In this document: in pieces, positions 27,358-36,492 of the stretch
Numbering within the stretch: position 1 is the first letter of the stretch
Layout: the number at the start of each line of letters is the position of its first letter
Origin: Bacillota bacterium
GTDB taxonomy: Bacteria > Bacillota > Clostridia > Lachnospirales > Lachnospiraceae
Assembly: GCA_023411215.1 (NCBI GenBank)
Contig: JAEYOY010000014.1
Coordinates: 19,428 to 83,427, forward strand
Direction: 5' to 3'
DNA: 64,000 nt
The notes under the pieces: model-generated
The model's database searches: none
What the model was told of the DNA's origin: nothing
The model's input: the letters and a program-made list of their open reading frames with translations, nothing else
Translations under genes and position numbers: made by a program

Positions 27358-29181
27358 CTATTGTCTATTACCTGGGAACCCACTATTACCTCGAACTCTA
27401 CCACCACTGGCATTACCACCACTAGGCATACCCCCACTTGGCATACCTCCACTTGGCATACCTCCACTTGGCATACCACCCTGGAAGCCCATGCCCGGCA
27501 TCATCATTACTGCTTCTGATATTCTTCGAACATATACTTTCTCATCACCGTTCAAGCCACTTATGATTTCAACATAATCACCATCGGTGATACCTGTTTC
27601 TACTGTTACCTTTCTAAAGCCTGCCGGGACTTCTCCAACTGCCTCGGTTACTGATGTATCCTCTACATATACGACATTTCCTCGCATCAGAGCATCACTT
27701 GGAATAGCAATTACCTGCTCTGCCTTTTTGGTGATGATCTCACCGGTTACATTCATACCGGGTAATAAGTCTCCCGCTTCAACAATTTTAACAGTTACAG
27801 GATATTGAGTAACACCCTGACTGGTACTGCTTAACAAGCTGATATTAGTAACAATACCTTGAAAAGTGATATCTTCATAAGCATCCGCTACAATTTCAAC
27901 CTCCTGGCCAACCTTAACCTTATTGACATCAAGCTCATCCACACTCATTTCAAAGGTTACGGCAGACAAATCATAGATGATGCATAAGGTGCTGTTCACA
28001 CTGTTTGATTTTATGGTATCTCCAACAAGAGCCTCCTTGCTGACGATTTTACCAGAAATAGGAGCCTTAATGCTATAATCTGTTCTGTTATCAATTACAT
28101 CCTGAAGCTTTGTTTTGGCATCTTCAATTGACTCCTGCGCATTCTCTACACTGTCCTTGGCGTTATCCACTGCATTCTGCGCATTTTTTAGCTTACTCTG
28201 GTAATTCTCCAGCTGGCTTTCTATTGATTTATCCGATAAAGAATAGATAACATCTCCTTCTTTGACCTTACTGCCCTCATCAATGAAGAGCTTTTCAATC
28301 TCGCCGGAGACCTCTGCCTTCAGTACCGTATCTGTTAATACACTAAAGGTTCCCTCAGCGCTGCTGTAATACTTACCGATTACCGCAGTTGCAGTAGTAG
28401 AAGCACTGAGCCCACCGGGATTCTGGACCTGAATGGTTACCTGGTTCACCAGACGGTTACCGGTTAATACTTCATCAATATTGCTAACCTTAGTAACAGA
28501 ACCGATTAGTTCTTCTTCCGTCGCTTCTATTGTAATGATAGCTTTCTTACCCACAAGTGACTGATCCACCTCAGCAGCTGAAAACGGAATTGTAAGAAGC
28601 ATCGAGCTATTATCATAAATCTGTGCAATCTGCGCACCTGCCTGTACAGTATCCCCTTCCTGGACATACAATGTCTTGATGATTCCGGCTTCTGTAGAGG
28701 TCATATTCGGATTGCCATATTTATTCTTTGCTTCTTCGTAATCCGCTTTTGCATCCTCGTAATCTGCAAGAGCATCCTCATAGCTATTCTGAGCCTTGGT
28801 TAGATTCTTTTCTGCCCTATTTACCGAGGTCTCAGCCGTATCAATCTCCGAATCAAGATTCTCGGTAGCTACCTGGTATAATACCTGACCTTCCTCAACA
28901 GTGTCACCTTCTTCAAAATTAGCAGCAATAATTTCTCCTTGCACCAAGGTAGTAACCTCATAGGTATTGAGAGGTGATATGGTTCCGGAGGAGGATAGCA
29001 CATTCTGAATATCTCTAATTTCGACACTCGCTGTGTTGATTTCAACCTGCTCCTGTAATTTATTATTTAATTGTGACTTCATTCTCTGAATGATTATTTG
29101 CGCTCCTATTAAAAGAACTATGAGAATTACCACCCATATAATTACTTTCTTCCAACTAACTTTTCCTAGAAATCGTTTCAT
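27358..29181 (-). CDS. MacA/HlyD-family efflux adaptor subunit
   Basis: A 607-residue membrane-fusion protein: one N-terminal transmembrane anchor (about 12-30), two lipoyl/barrel-sandwich half motifs (GEIIAANFEEGDTVEEGQ and APISGKIVSKEALVGD), a coiled-coil hairpin rich in Ala, Glu and Asn in two segments, and beta-barrel domains. The C-terminus is unusual: repeats of GGMPS followed by a Gly/Arg/Asn-rich tail. Family members link an ABC exporter to outer structures; in a Gram-positive they bridge to the wall. RBS GGAGG is 6 bases before the ATG. It heads the adaptor-ATPase-permease unit. Confidence 0.92.
   Translation of the reverse strand: MKRFLGKVSWKKVIIWVVILIVLLIGAQIIIQRMKSQLNNKLQEQVEINTASVEIRDIQNVLSSSGTISPLNTYEVTTLVQGEIIAANFEEGDTVEEGQVLYQVATENLDSEIDTAETSVNRAEKNLTKAQNSYEDALADYEDAKADYEEAKNKYGNPNMTSTEAGIIKTLYVQEGDTVQAGAQIAQIYDNSSMLLTIPFSAAEVDQSLVGKKAIITIEATEEELIGSVTKVSNIDEVLTGNRLVNQVTIQVQNPGGLSASTTATAVIGKYYSSAEGTFSVLTDTVLKAEVSGEIEKLFIDEGSKVKEGDVIYSLSDKSIESQLENYQSKLKNAQNAVDNAKDSVENAQESIEDAKTKLQDVIDNRTDYSIKAPISGKIVSKEALVGDTIKSNSVNSTLCIIYDLSAVTFEMSVDELDVNKVKVGQEVEIVADAYEDITFQGIVTNISLLSSTSQGVTQYPVTVKIVEAGDLLPGMNVTGEIITKKAEQVIAIPSDALMRGNVVYVEDTSVTEAVGEVPAGFRKVTVETGITDGDYVEIISGLNGDEKVYVRRISEAVMMMPGMGFQGGMPSGGMPSGGMPSGGMPSGGNASGGRVRGNSGFPGNRQ
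27418..27480 (-). repeat. 15-bp tandem repeats coding for GGMPS
   Basis: About four near-identical 15-bp units (minus strand GGTATGCCAAGTGGA) encode consecutive GGMPS pentapeptides in the adaptor C-terminus. Such a tract can change length by slippage. Confidence 0.85.
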
Positions 29182-29286
29182 TTTTAGCCTCCATTACGGT
29201 GTTTTCGACATCATAAAATCTGATGAGAAGGACATCTTCCCTTCAGTCTTCCCAACATGATGCTGCTTTCCGGCATCACAAATAAT

Positions 29287-29310
29287 AGTGTGAAGATGCT
29301 TTTTCACACT
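29287..29310. repeat. GTGTGAA hairpin repeat after the SLH gene
   Basis: AGTGTGAA (29287-29294) pairs with TTCACACT (29303-29310), with loop GATGCTTT. This is the third-hairpin part of the 2525 repeat, located 12 bases beyond the SLH gene stop. Confidence 0.75.
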
Positions 29311-29321
29311 TCTTCCTTGCT

Positions 29322-31199
29322 CTATTTCGTAATGCTTTCCGCAACAATAACACGGATTCTACCGCCAAGGGTGATCGCTTTATCCCGATATGCGGTAACC
29401 TTGTATTTCGATAAATCCTTAATCTTATCCAGAGAAGTTTCTGTATATTTATCATCCGATAAATAATAAACACTCACTTTCTCAGCGATCGGATATTTCG
29501 TCGTTCCCGAGGTAATGGATGTCATTCCGATTGCTTCCGCTACCACACCATAAAGCTCGTAGGTTTTAATGATTTCATTATTCTCGTAGCTGAAACCGGT
29601 CGGTCCAACTGTCATAGACAATTTACTTAGATTTGAATTATTAAGTGTACCAGCTTTTCCGTCTATGATGTAAGCATAAGAGCTTGAATTATTGGCATAA
29701 GATATTCCGGTATAAATTCCATATGTATCAATATCACCAGTGGCATTAAATAAGATCAAATTCTCAATCTCACCGGCAACATTGGTATCATAATACATCA
29801 ACACGCCATCAAGGAGTGTCATGTCAGAAAGTCGAGCCGGATACACTGATATATATTTCCCATTACTATAATCAAGAATTTTCACATCGGATGCTAATCT
29901 TTTACCAGATATAAAAGTACCGGTGCTATTAAAGGTCCCCCCCTGTAAGCTAGTGGAATTAATGTCTGCCTTGCTCACAGTTACTTTTCCATCCTCATAT
30001 TTTACTACTATAATGTCATCTTCTATGAAATACAATTTACTGTCATCATAATCCTGTTCATATTGATTTCCTGCTGCATCCACAAAGGTGGCGTAGCTTG
30101 TATTAACATATATACCTTTAGCATCCTCCACTCGATGAACTCCAGTACTTAAGACAACACCTGCGATTGTCGTATTATATTGATTCTGGCTTAATACACC
30201 AGCAACTGTATTATTTTTACCAAGAAGCAGGGTCACAATATCCCCCTTTGATATCATACCGACGGAAGAGAAGTCCTGAGCTGCTTCACTTGTCTCAAAG
30301 TTATAGGTTCCTCCAGCAACGGTAACAGAAGTAGGATTGATTAGGTCTGGGCCGATGGCACTTAAGACTCCGGTTACTTTCTTATCATAAGCCCATATAA
30401 TCTTTGAGTTTTCCGAATAATATAAAACATCATAATTATCAATGTCAGAGTAGGTTGATTTCACATCGTTTTTGTAGAAGGTGGCCTCCGCTATGGTAAA
30501 AGGAATCTTTGCAATCCAGTTATTACTTGCAATAATAGGGCCTTCTGTATTCGTATTCACGACGGAAAGATAATTCAGCTCGCCGCCCTCATCCAGGGAA
30601 TACCCCAGAGTCTCGGCATACACTTTTCCCTCCTTGGTCTTCGCATTCAGTACATTATAAAAAAGATTGACGCAGTCAGTATAACCGATCTTAGCAGCCT
30701 TTTGTGTAATGGAGATATTTTTATTCAGCTTTTTCGATTTATACAGAGCCATCTTGTTTGCGGTTACATTCCCTGCAAAATCGTCATCAGTATAGCCTAA
30801 TAGCTTTAGGACACCGGTTATCGCCTCTATTAGTGTTACGCCCTGATTCGGTTTAAAACTTCCATCAAGATAACCGTACATCCAGCCGTTCGATACTACT
30901 GTCTTTATGTATCCTGCCGCCCAATGCTTCTTGGAAACATCTCTGAACACAGATACATTGCTCGATACAGCTACTGCATCCTTGAGAGGAGACATATTTA
31001 TAAGAAGCTGAGCATATTGTGCTCTTGTAATCTGAGCAACGTTTGTACCGATTACTCCTTTATCCGTTTCCATAATATCCAGTGCCTCGATTACTTTCCC
31101 AACATTCGTAGCGGCATACGCCTGTCTAAACCCAGACCCGGGAAATCCAGTTGTCAGCAGCATCACTGCAATCAACATAAAAGCTATTCCTTTTCGCAT
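29322..31199 (-). CDS. S-layer homology (SLH) domain secreted protein
   Basis: A 625-residue exported protein. Signal peptide of about 28 residues ending in QAYA, followed by SLH-type modules (about 30-190) with ITRAQYAQLLINM, RDVSKKHWAAGYIKTVVSNGWMYGY and FKPNQGVTLIEAITGVLKLLGY. The SLH region normally binds pyruvylated wall polymers. The remaining 430 residues are rich in Tyr, Asn, Asp and Ser and match no family I recognise. The start at 31199 has AAGGAG upstream and gives a normal signal peptide; the longer frame to 31280 does not. It lies directly before the efflux adaptor gene, suggesting a shared envelope role. Confidence 0.85.
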   Translation of the reverse strand: MRKGIAFMLIAVMLLTTGFPGSGFRQAYAATNVGKVIEALDIMETDKGVIGTNVAQITRAQYAQLLINMSPLKDAVAVSSNVSVFRDVSKKHWAAGYIKTVVSNGWMYGYLDGSFKPNQGVTLIEAITGVLKLLGYTDDDFAGNVTANKMALYKSKKLNKNISITQKAAKIGYTDCVNLFYNVLNAKTKEGKVYAETLGYSLDEGGELNYLSVVNTNTEGPIIASNNWIAKIPFTIAEATFYKNDVKSTYSDIDNYDVLYYSENSKIIWAYDKKVTGVLSAIGPDLINPTSVTVAGGTYNFETSEAAQDFSSVGMISKGDIVTLLLGKNNTVAGVLSQNQYNTTIAGVVLSTGVHRVEDAKGIYVNTSYATFVDAAGNQYEQDYDDSKLYFIEDDIIVVKYEDGKVTVSKADINSTSLQGGTFNSTGTFISGKRLASDVKILDYSNGKYISVYPARLSDMTLLDGVLMYYDTNVAGEIENLILFNATGDIDTYGIYTGISYANNSSSYAYIIDGKAGTLNNSNLSKLSMTVGPTGFSYENNEIIKTYELYGVVAEAIGMTSITSGTTKYPIAEKVSVYYLSDDKYTETSLDKIKDLSKYKVTAYRDKAITLGGRIRVIVAESITK

Positions 31200-31445
31200 A
31201 TTTCTTCTCCTTCTTAGTATAAAAGTGTCAGGCTGTACTTTTAATGCCCGGATAGCAAGTTGCGTTATAAAACTTCCCATAACACAAAAACTGCTATATC
31301 TACCAATAATTTTAAAATAAAAGAATGAATTTTTTGTGTCTTAATTGTGAGGAATTCGAGATATTTATAAAATAAGCATAAAAAATATATGGAATCGCAG
31401 CTGTCTTCTGATAAAATATCGTGCCACTTCCGGTAAGGGAACTAT

Positions 31446-31486
31446 ATAAAACCGGCCTCATCTCATGATAAAGAGGAAGCCGGCTT
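31446..31486 (-). terminator. terminator after the 391-residue secreted protein gene
   Basis: AACCGGC (31450-31456) and GCCGGCTT (31479-31486), plus an inner CCTC/GAGG pair, form a stem. On the minus strand it is followed by TTTTATA. The rest of the 340-base gap (31200-31539) is AT-rich and shows no gene or certain promoter. Confidence 0.65.
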
Positions 31487-31539
31487 ATCTCGATTGAAAT
31501 AATATATAATGTAGATTAATTAAGAAATGAATAATACCA

Positions 31540-32715
31540 TCAATAAGTTACCTTAAAACTGTTTATAGCGGATGGCAAAATTAAAGATATTTTTTTTGAT
31601 GTGTTTTCGTCCATGCCCTTCTTTCGAATATAAATCGTACACCCGCTTGGCGCTACCGATTTGGAAATTGTCATTAGTGCAGAAGAAGTAACCGATTTCC
31701 AACTTGACCTCGCAAGATCAAGTTCTCTATCTTCCCTGACTATGGTATATTCATATATATTTGCAGCGGATGCCTTATTAAACTGCATTACTAGCTTTGA
31801 ATTGACATAATAATAGGTAACATCACTGGTGCTTCCTCCAATTGTCGGCTTCTCTGCCTGACCCGGTATAATCAACTTCTGTGTCTTGGAAAAAGGCACA
31901 TTCGCAGTTGCGGACTTTCTAATCAATAGGGTTACACTCTTTCCGCCATTTTCATAAAGAGCTTTTGGAGCGATATCTTCAATAGCCATAGCACCATCGC
32001 ACTCTATCCAGAAATCACCATCAGCGTCATAATACTCCAAGGATTTCGTGGTATTTAAGGTTAATTTAGAGGAATTCACCTTAACAGTAGGTGCCGATGG
32101 CCTTGCAGGAATTGTAATTGAAATCTCCGCGCTCGGACGCATTCCCACATCACCTGAGCCGGTTCCAATCACCTGAGGTGTACGGAACAGAAGCTTCGCT
32201 CCTTTCGTACGCAGGTTCTCCATCGTTGTTAAAAAGCTCTTATAGCTCGTTGAGGTTTCCGTAAAACTAACCGTATTCCATTGATAATCCGTGGTCTTTC
32301 TCCATTCGAAATGGTCAGCTTCCTCCGCTTCAATAAAGGTAAATTCCCCTTCCACCTTATCATATTCAACGTTAATAGAAGAATTCTGCATCGGAAGAGT
32401 AATTGTTTTAACGGTCTTGACAATGTCACCTTTGAAATATAAGGTCACATCCGAGGTAGCGGATAACCAAGATATATCCAGAGTATATGCCTTTGCTGTA
32501 TTGTCATATCCACCCTCAATCTCCGACCAGGTGGTGTTATCGGTTGAATAATACACAATGGTATTATTATTATTAAAGACCTGTAGTGATAAGTCTTCAT
32601 AATTAATTGTACCAAAGGATATAGCTGCTGCTCCCGAAGCAAATGCATTACCGGCCGGTATGATCAGGAACATGATGCAGCATAAAGAGAATAGATAGCT
32701 TTTTTTGTTTTTCAT
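31540..32715 (-). CDS. secreted protein of unknown function, paralogue of the next gene
   Basis: A 391-residue protein with a signal peptide ending around AFASG. It has beta-rich repeats with no transmembrane anchor. Residues 30-210 align clearly to the N-terminal part of the 783-residue neighbour: INYEDLSLQVFNNN, DISWLSATSDV, FEWRKTTDYQWNTV and ITIPARPSAPTVKVN have matches such as DISWISAASNY, VEWRKKGSTTWKTV and ITIPKKPSAPNITIN. The two genes are 27 bases apart, so they look like a tandem duplication. I recognise no family. A role at the cell surface, as an adhesin or wall-associated protein, is inference. Confidence 0.75.
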   Translation of the reverse strand: MKNKKSYLFSLCCIMFLIIPAGNAFASGAAAISFGTINYEDLSLQVFNNNNTIVYYSTDNTTWSEIEGGYDNTAKAYTLDISWLSATSDVTLYFKGDIVKTVKTITLPMQNSSINVEYDKVEGEFTFIEAEEADHFEWRKTTDYQWNTVSFTETSTSYKSFLTTMENLRTKGAKLLFRTPQVIGTGSGDVGMRPSAEISITIPARPSAPTVKVNSSKLTLNTTKSLEYYDADGDFWIECDGAMAIEDIAPKALYENGGKSVTLLIRKSATANVPFSKTQKLIIPGQAEKPTIGGSTSDVTYYYVNSKLVMQFNKASAANIYEYTIVREDRELDLARSSWKSVTSSALMTISKSVAPSGCTIYIRKKGMDENTSKKISLILPSAINSFKVTY

Positions 32716-32742
32716 TATAGTCTGCCCTCCAATAAACCTCGG

Positions 32743-35094
32743 TTACGATGCATTTAGGATGGTTAATTTGCAGCCTGTCCGAATCGTAAATCCATTACTT
32801 AATGTGATTACCACATTATTGGTAGTCGTTGAGTTGGTAGAAAGTTTATTTATCTTCGCATTTGACAGATAAATCGTTGCTTTTCCGCCTGATATCTTTG
32901 CCGAACCGAAGATAGAGGAACCACCCCAGGTCACGTCTGCTATACTTACACTATAATTATTGTCAAAAATATTTAATTCTAAAGTATAAGTGATTACTTC
33001 TTCAGTCACCGTAGTTTTACTGTTATCCGGATTGGTCACCACCTGGGTGTTTGTTTCCTTTAAGCTTCCCTCGGTAATCGACCAGGCAATGGGAGCATCC
33101 TTTAAGGTAGCTGTATTCGCCAACGTAATACTGATATCTTCATCCAAAACCTCATTAGTATTTAGATAAATCTCCAGTGGAGCCGCTTTATCCGTGATAT
33201 CGATCAGGGGCGAACTCTCAAAGCCTGCCACATTTACTGTAACGGTTGCGGTCGCTATCGTATCACCTTCCGTGTTTACATAAGAGCCGTATACTACTGT
33301 ATAATCCGTTCCCTGATTTAATAGATAATTGTCAAATTTCATCGAACTGATTGCCGTCGGGGTAGAGGTATATTTTCCTACCTCTGTGGTATCAATGACA
33401 TAAACCGTACCAAGATCTAATCGGAATTTGAAGCTTGTAGCATCCTCATTGGCAGTGGATAAGTACACTCGCTTGAAGCTTGTCGTATAATCCTTCTCAG
33501 ACGGATTTTTCACTGTTGTCTTTGGATAGAGATATAATAATATTCCTGCATTGGCAGTGCTGGTAATAACATCGGAATTTGCTAAGGTCAACTTTGCATA
33601 TAGTAATTCCTCCGTAATATTATCAATACTTTCAGTGGAGGTTATACTGGTAGTAATTATGTATTTATCCGAATCGCTATTGCTGTTCGGGTTCTTTGCA
33701 ACTGTACTCTTGCATGCTACCGAACCTTTATTAATACCATAGGTATCCAAGAAATTGATGGAGGATACTGTAGTTGAGGTAGCACTATATAAGCTAAAGG
33801 TCAGATAGCTGGAGGCCTTACTGGTCTTACATAGCCCTGCAGTTGTAATCAAGGTTGTTAATGTTGTCGGTGTCGGTGCTTCCGGATAGGTAATACCGGT
33901 TACCCCGGTAACATCAACCTCTGCAGAGGCAAGGGCGAAATCCGAGTTGTCCAATGTACCGGTTGATTTCTTTCGAACATAGATGCGACTGCCGGCCTTG
34001 ATCGCCGTATTATCCAGATTGATTGCAGTACTAGAGGTAATCGCTGTCCAGACTGCTGTCTGATAATTCAAATCGCTTCCTTCCTTCACAATAGTATATT
34101 CAAAGGGCACCTTACTGTTGGCGGCTTTTACTTGTAATGATAGCGAGCTGGAGCTCGTATAGTTTAATGAGATTCCATAGGCCTCTATACTTGGAGGACC
34201 CTCCTGAACCGGTATTGTAATAGAAGCCGTCTTAGACATTAATGCAGTGCTTTTTGCATTGGTACGAAACTGCATTGTAATAGCAGAGGATGAAACAGAG
34301 TTTACATTATATAAGACACTCGGAGCAATATTTTTTAACAATAAATCCGAATTACTACTTACTGTAATCCATTCGGTAGCAGAACCATCCTTATTCACGG
34401 TGCGATAAGCCATTCCCTTTTTCACTTCAATACTGAATCTGGATCCATTGATCGTAATATTAGGAGCCGAGGGCTTCTTCGGGATGGTAATGGTGACCTC
34501 CTTACTAGGTCGAAATCCAACATTGTTAATGCCGGTTCCGTTCACAAGAGCAAGCCTGAAATAGACCGTCGCACCATTGGAATACAACAGACTTAATTCT
34601 GAAGCAATTGTATTGTTATCCACTGTTTTCCAGGTTGTACTGCCCTTCTTCCTCCATTCGACGCTTCGGTTTCCGGCATTCTTGAAGGATATTGTACCCT
34701 TAGTCTTATTAAAAGTAGCTTTAAAATTGGATGCCTGCTTTGGTATCGTAACAGAAACAACCGCAGTAGAGCTATTACCTTTGAAGTTCAAAACATAATT
34801 ACTTGCTGCTGATATCCAGGAGATATCCATTGTAACTGTCTTATTACTTTGGATGGTACCGGGTACCTCCTCCCAGGTTCTTTTCAAAGAATCAGAGAAG
34901 TATACCGCTGTGTCCCCTTCGTTCAGCTGTAAGGTAATGGTACTATTTCGATAATTAATCTCCTTTACCTGGATGCTTGCCGCAGCTTGCGTCTGCTTTG
35001 GTATCAGAGATATTAATACCAGCATCAAAATAAGAGCTGAAGTTAACCCCAAAATCCTGCGAATTTCTGTCGCCTTGTTTTTGCCTATACGCAT
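32743..35094 (-). CDS. large secreted repeat protein of unknown function
   Basis: A 783-residue exported protein with an N-terminal signal peptide (about 1-37, ending TQAAA). The first 370 residues match the 391-residue paralogue downstream. The last 400 residues form further beta-rich segments with many Thr, Ser and Asn, and DITDKAAPLEIYLNTNEVLDED near the end. No LPXTG, SLH or C-terminal anchor is visible. It is the first gene of the minus-strand envelope operon and has its own promoter. Function is not recognised; an adhesion role is inference. Confidence 0.75.
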   Translation of the reverse strand: MRIGKNKATEIRRILGLTSALILMLVLISLIPKQTQAAASIQVKEINYRNSTITLQLNEGDTAVYFSDSLKRTWEEVPGTIQSNKTVTMDISWISAASNYVLNFKGNSSTAVVSVTIPKQASNFKATFNKTKGTISFKNAGNRSVEWRKKGSTTWKTVDNNTIASELSLLYSNGATVYFRLALVNGTGINNVGFRPSKEVTITIPKKPSAPNITINGSRFSIEVKKGMAYRTVNKDGSATEWITVSSNSDLLLKNIAPSVLYNVNSVSSSAITMQFRTNAKSTALMSKTASITIPVQEGPPSIEAYGISLNYTSSSSLSLQVKAANSKVPFEYTIVKEGSDLNYQTAVWTAITSSTAINLDNTAIKAGSRIYVRKKSTGTLDNSDFALASAEVDVTGVTGITYPEAPTPTTLTTLITTAGLCKTSKASSYLTFSLYSATSTTVSSINFLDTYGINKGSVACKSTVAKNPNSNSDSDKYIITTSITSTESIDNITEELLYAKLTLANSDVITSTANAGILLYLYPKTTVKNPSEKDYTTSFKRVYLSTANEDATSFKFRLDLGTVYVIDTTEVGKYTSTPTAISSMKFDNYLLNQGTDYTVVYGSYVNTEGDTIATATVTVNVAGFESSPLIDITDKAAPLEIYLNTNEVLDEDISITLANTATLKDAPIAWSITEGSLKETNTQVVTNPDNSKTTVTEEVITYTLELNIFDNNYSVSIADVTWGGSSIFGSAKISGGKATIYLSNAKINKLSTNSTTTNNVVITLSNGFTIRTGCKLTILNAS

Positions 35095-35157
35095 ATTTCT
35101 TCCTTAACCTTTCTTTTATCCGATATAATATTGTACCTCCCTGTACTTACCTATCCT

Positions 35158-35186
35158 ATTGTAATACATTTCTTTCCTTAGAACAA
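35158..35186 (-). promoter_or_regulatory. proximal promoter of the secreted-protein operon
   Basis: TTGTTC (35181-35186) and TACAAT (35158-35163) on the minus strand with a 17-base spacer, 64 bases before the start codon of the 783-residue gene. Confidence 0.5.
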
Positions 35187-35343
35187 GTGTCTACCGACCT
35201 AGGCGGACTATTCTATTGTCTAAAGAAATCCATCATCTTATATTATATCGGCAATTCCGCCATATCTTGTGACCATTTTGCCGATTCTTTATAAAATCTT
35301 AAGATATTTAATGATGTGGATTACTATTTGCCTTTATTTCAAC

Positions 35344-35423
35344 ATAAAAAAACGTTGGATATCATCCAACGGCACATTTTGACAACAGAGTAGAAAGCTC
35401 TGATATCTTTGATTTCAAATTGT
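35344..35423 (-). ncRNA. probable small RNA or transcription attenuator
   Basis: A strong promoter at 35430-35458 predicts a start near 35423. About 70 bases later a perfect CGTTGGAT/ATCCAACG hairpin (35353-35371) followed by TTTTTTT makes an intrinsic terminator. Inside, CAGAG/CTCTG forms a second stem-loop. The predicted product of about 80 nucleotides matches no riboswitch class I know. It may be a free small RNA or a leader that decides read-through into the operon starting 250 bases downstream. Confidence 0.55.
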
Positions 35424-35429
35424 ATATAT

Positions 35430-35458
35430 ATCATATCCTACAAATGCCAAAATGTCAA
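35430..35458 (-). promoter_or_regulatory. strong minus-strand promoter ahead of the small RNA
   Basis: A perfect TTGACA (35453-35458) and TATGAT (35430-35435) with a 17-base spacer. The rest of the 511-base gap 35095-35605 shows no protein gene. Confidence 0.75.
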
Positions 35459-35605
35459 GAAACAAATAGGAAAAATTAGATATAAGGAGCTTAAACATCC
35501 TAATGACTATCTTAATAATCTGAACTTGATTCTTCAATTTTACAAATTCACATATTGATTCTAGAATAGATAAGCAACTCGCTGTAAATCAATCTGGAAG
35601 AAGAG

Positions 35606-36466
35606 GTGTTAGCTATCCTGACAATCAAATTAAAGCAATTCTTTCCTTCAATAAAAGCATACCTTTCCATATTCCGTATAAAGACGGCAGAAGGCTTTCA
35701 ATATCGTATCGCCGCATTTGCCGGAGCCACAATCAGCATCTTCTGGGTGTATATCGAGATTGTAGTATGCTCCGTCTTCTATCATTACTCCGATCGCCCC
35801 CTTTCAGGCATATCTGCTGGCCTAACCCTTCCGGAGCTGATCACTTATATCTGGCTCGCGCAGATCATGTTCTTAATACAGCCTACGAGTATTGATAGTG
35901 ATATACTTAGCAAGATACAAAGCGGTGATGTATCCCTCGAGCTGTGCCGCCCCCTAGATCTCTATCAGCATTGGTTTGCCAAGGTAGCCGCCGGAAGATT
36001 AGTACCCCTGTTTTGGCGGGGCTCCATCATACTAATCGTTGGATTGCTGATGCCTGCCTCCTATCGGCTGATGCCTCCCCACTCCTTAGCTGCTATGCTC
36101 TGTACCCTGCTTTCTGTCTTTAGTGCGTTCCTGCTTTGTTCCGCTTACGGAACTCTAGTCTGTGTGATTCGATTGAGCGTTCCATGGGGCGATGGACCCA
36201 CCTATCTGATTATGTTAGTCGGCAGTGTTCTTTCCGGCAGTTATCTTCCATTACAGCTTTGGCCTGATTTTCTTCAACCTTTTTTATTGCTACAGCCCTT
36301 CGCCGGCTATCTGGATATTCCGCTGCGATTCTATCTGGGAACCTTGTCTCCAAACAGTATTCTCTGGGCAGGAGGCTTGCAGCTGACCTGGTCATTGGTG
36401 TTCATAATACTTGGCAGGCTTCTTTTAGCTAGAAAAATAAACCGGCTTATCATCCAAGGCGGATAA
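35606..36466 (+). CDS. ABC-2 type transporter permease, first of two
   Basis: A 286-residue membrane protein with about six transmembrane helices, of the ABC-2 exporter type found as paired permeases next to an ATPase. Visible segments include EGFQYRIAAFAGATISIFW, LCRPLDLYQHWFA and GSYLPLQLWPDFLQPF. It starts at GTG with GGAAG 5 bases upstream. The second permease follows after 26 bases. The ATPase usually found upstream is missing here. A hairpin around 36437-36476 overlaps the gene end. Confidence 0.8.
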   Translation: MLAILTIKLKQFFPSIKAYLSIFRIKTAEGFQYRIAAFAGATISIFWVYIEIVVCSVFYHYSDRPLSGISAGLTLPELITYIWLAQIMFLIQPTSIDSDILSKIQSGDVSLELCRPLDLYQHWFAKVAAGRLVPLFWRGSIILIVGLLMPASYRLMPPHSLAAMLCTLLSVFSAFLLCSAYGTLVCVIRLSVPWGDGPTYLIMLVGSVLSGSYLPLQLWPDFLQPFLLLQPFAGYLDIPLRFYLGTLSPNSILWAGGLQLTWSLVFIILGRLLLARKINRLIIQGG

Positions 36467-36492
36467 TGAGCCGGTAATAGAAAGGATTTTTT

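Noticed and set aside
35344..35371. Terminator read as the end of a minus-strand gene to the right.
   Set aside because: The genes to its right (35606-37284) are on the plus strand. The hairpin belongs to the promoter 60 bases upstream of it.
35344..35423. Cyclic-di-GMP, preQ1 or fluoride riboswitch.
   Set aside because: None of the conserved core sequences of these classes is present in the 80-base segment.
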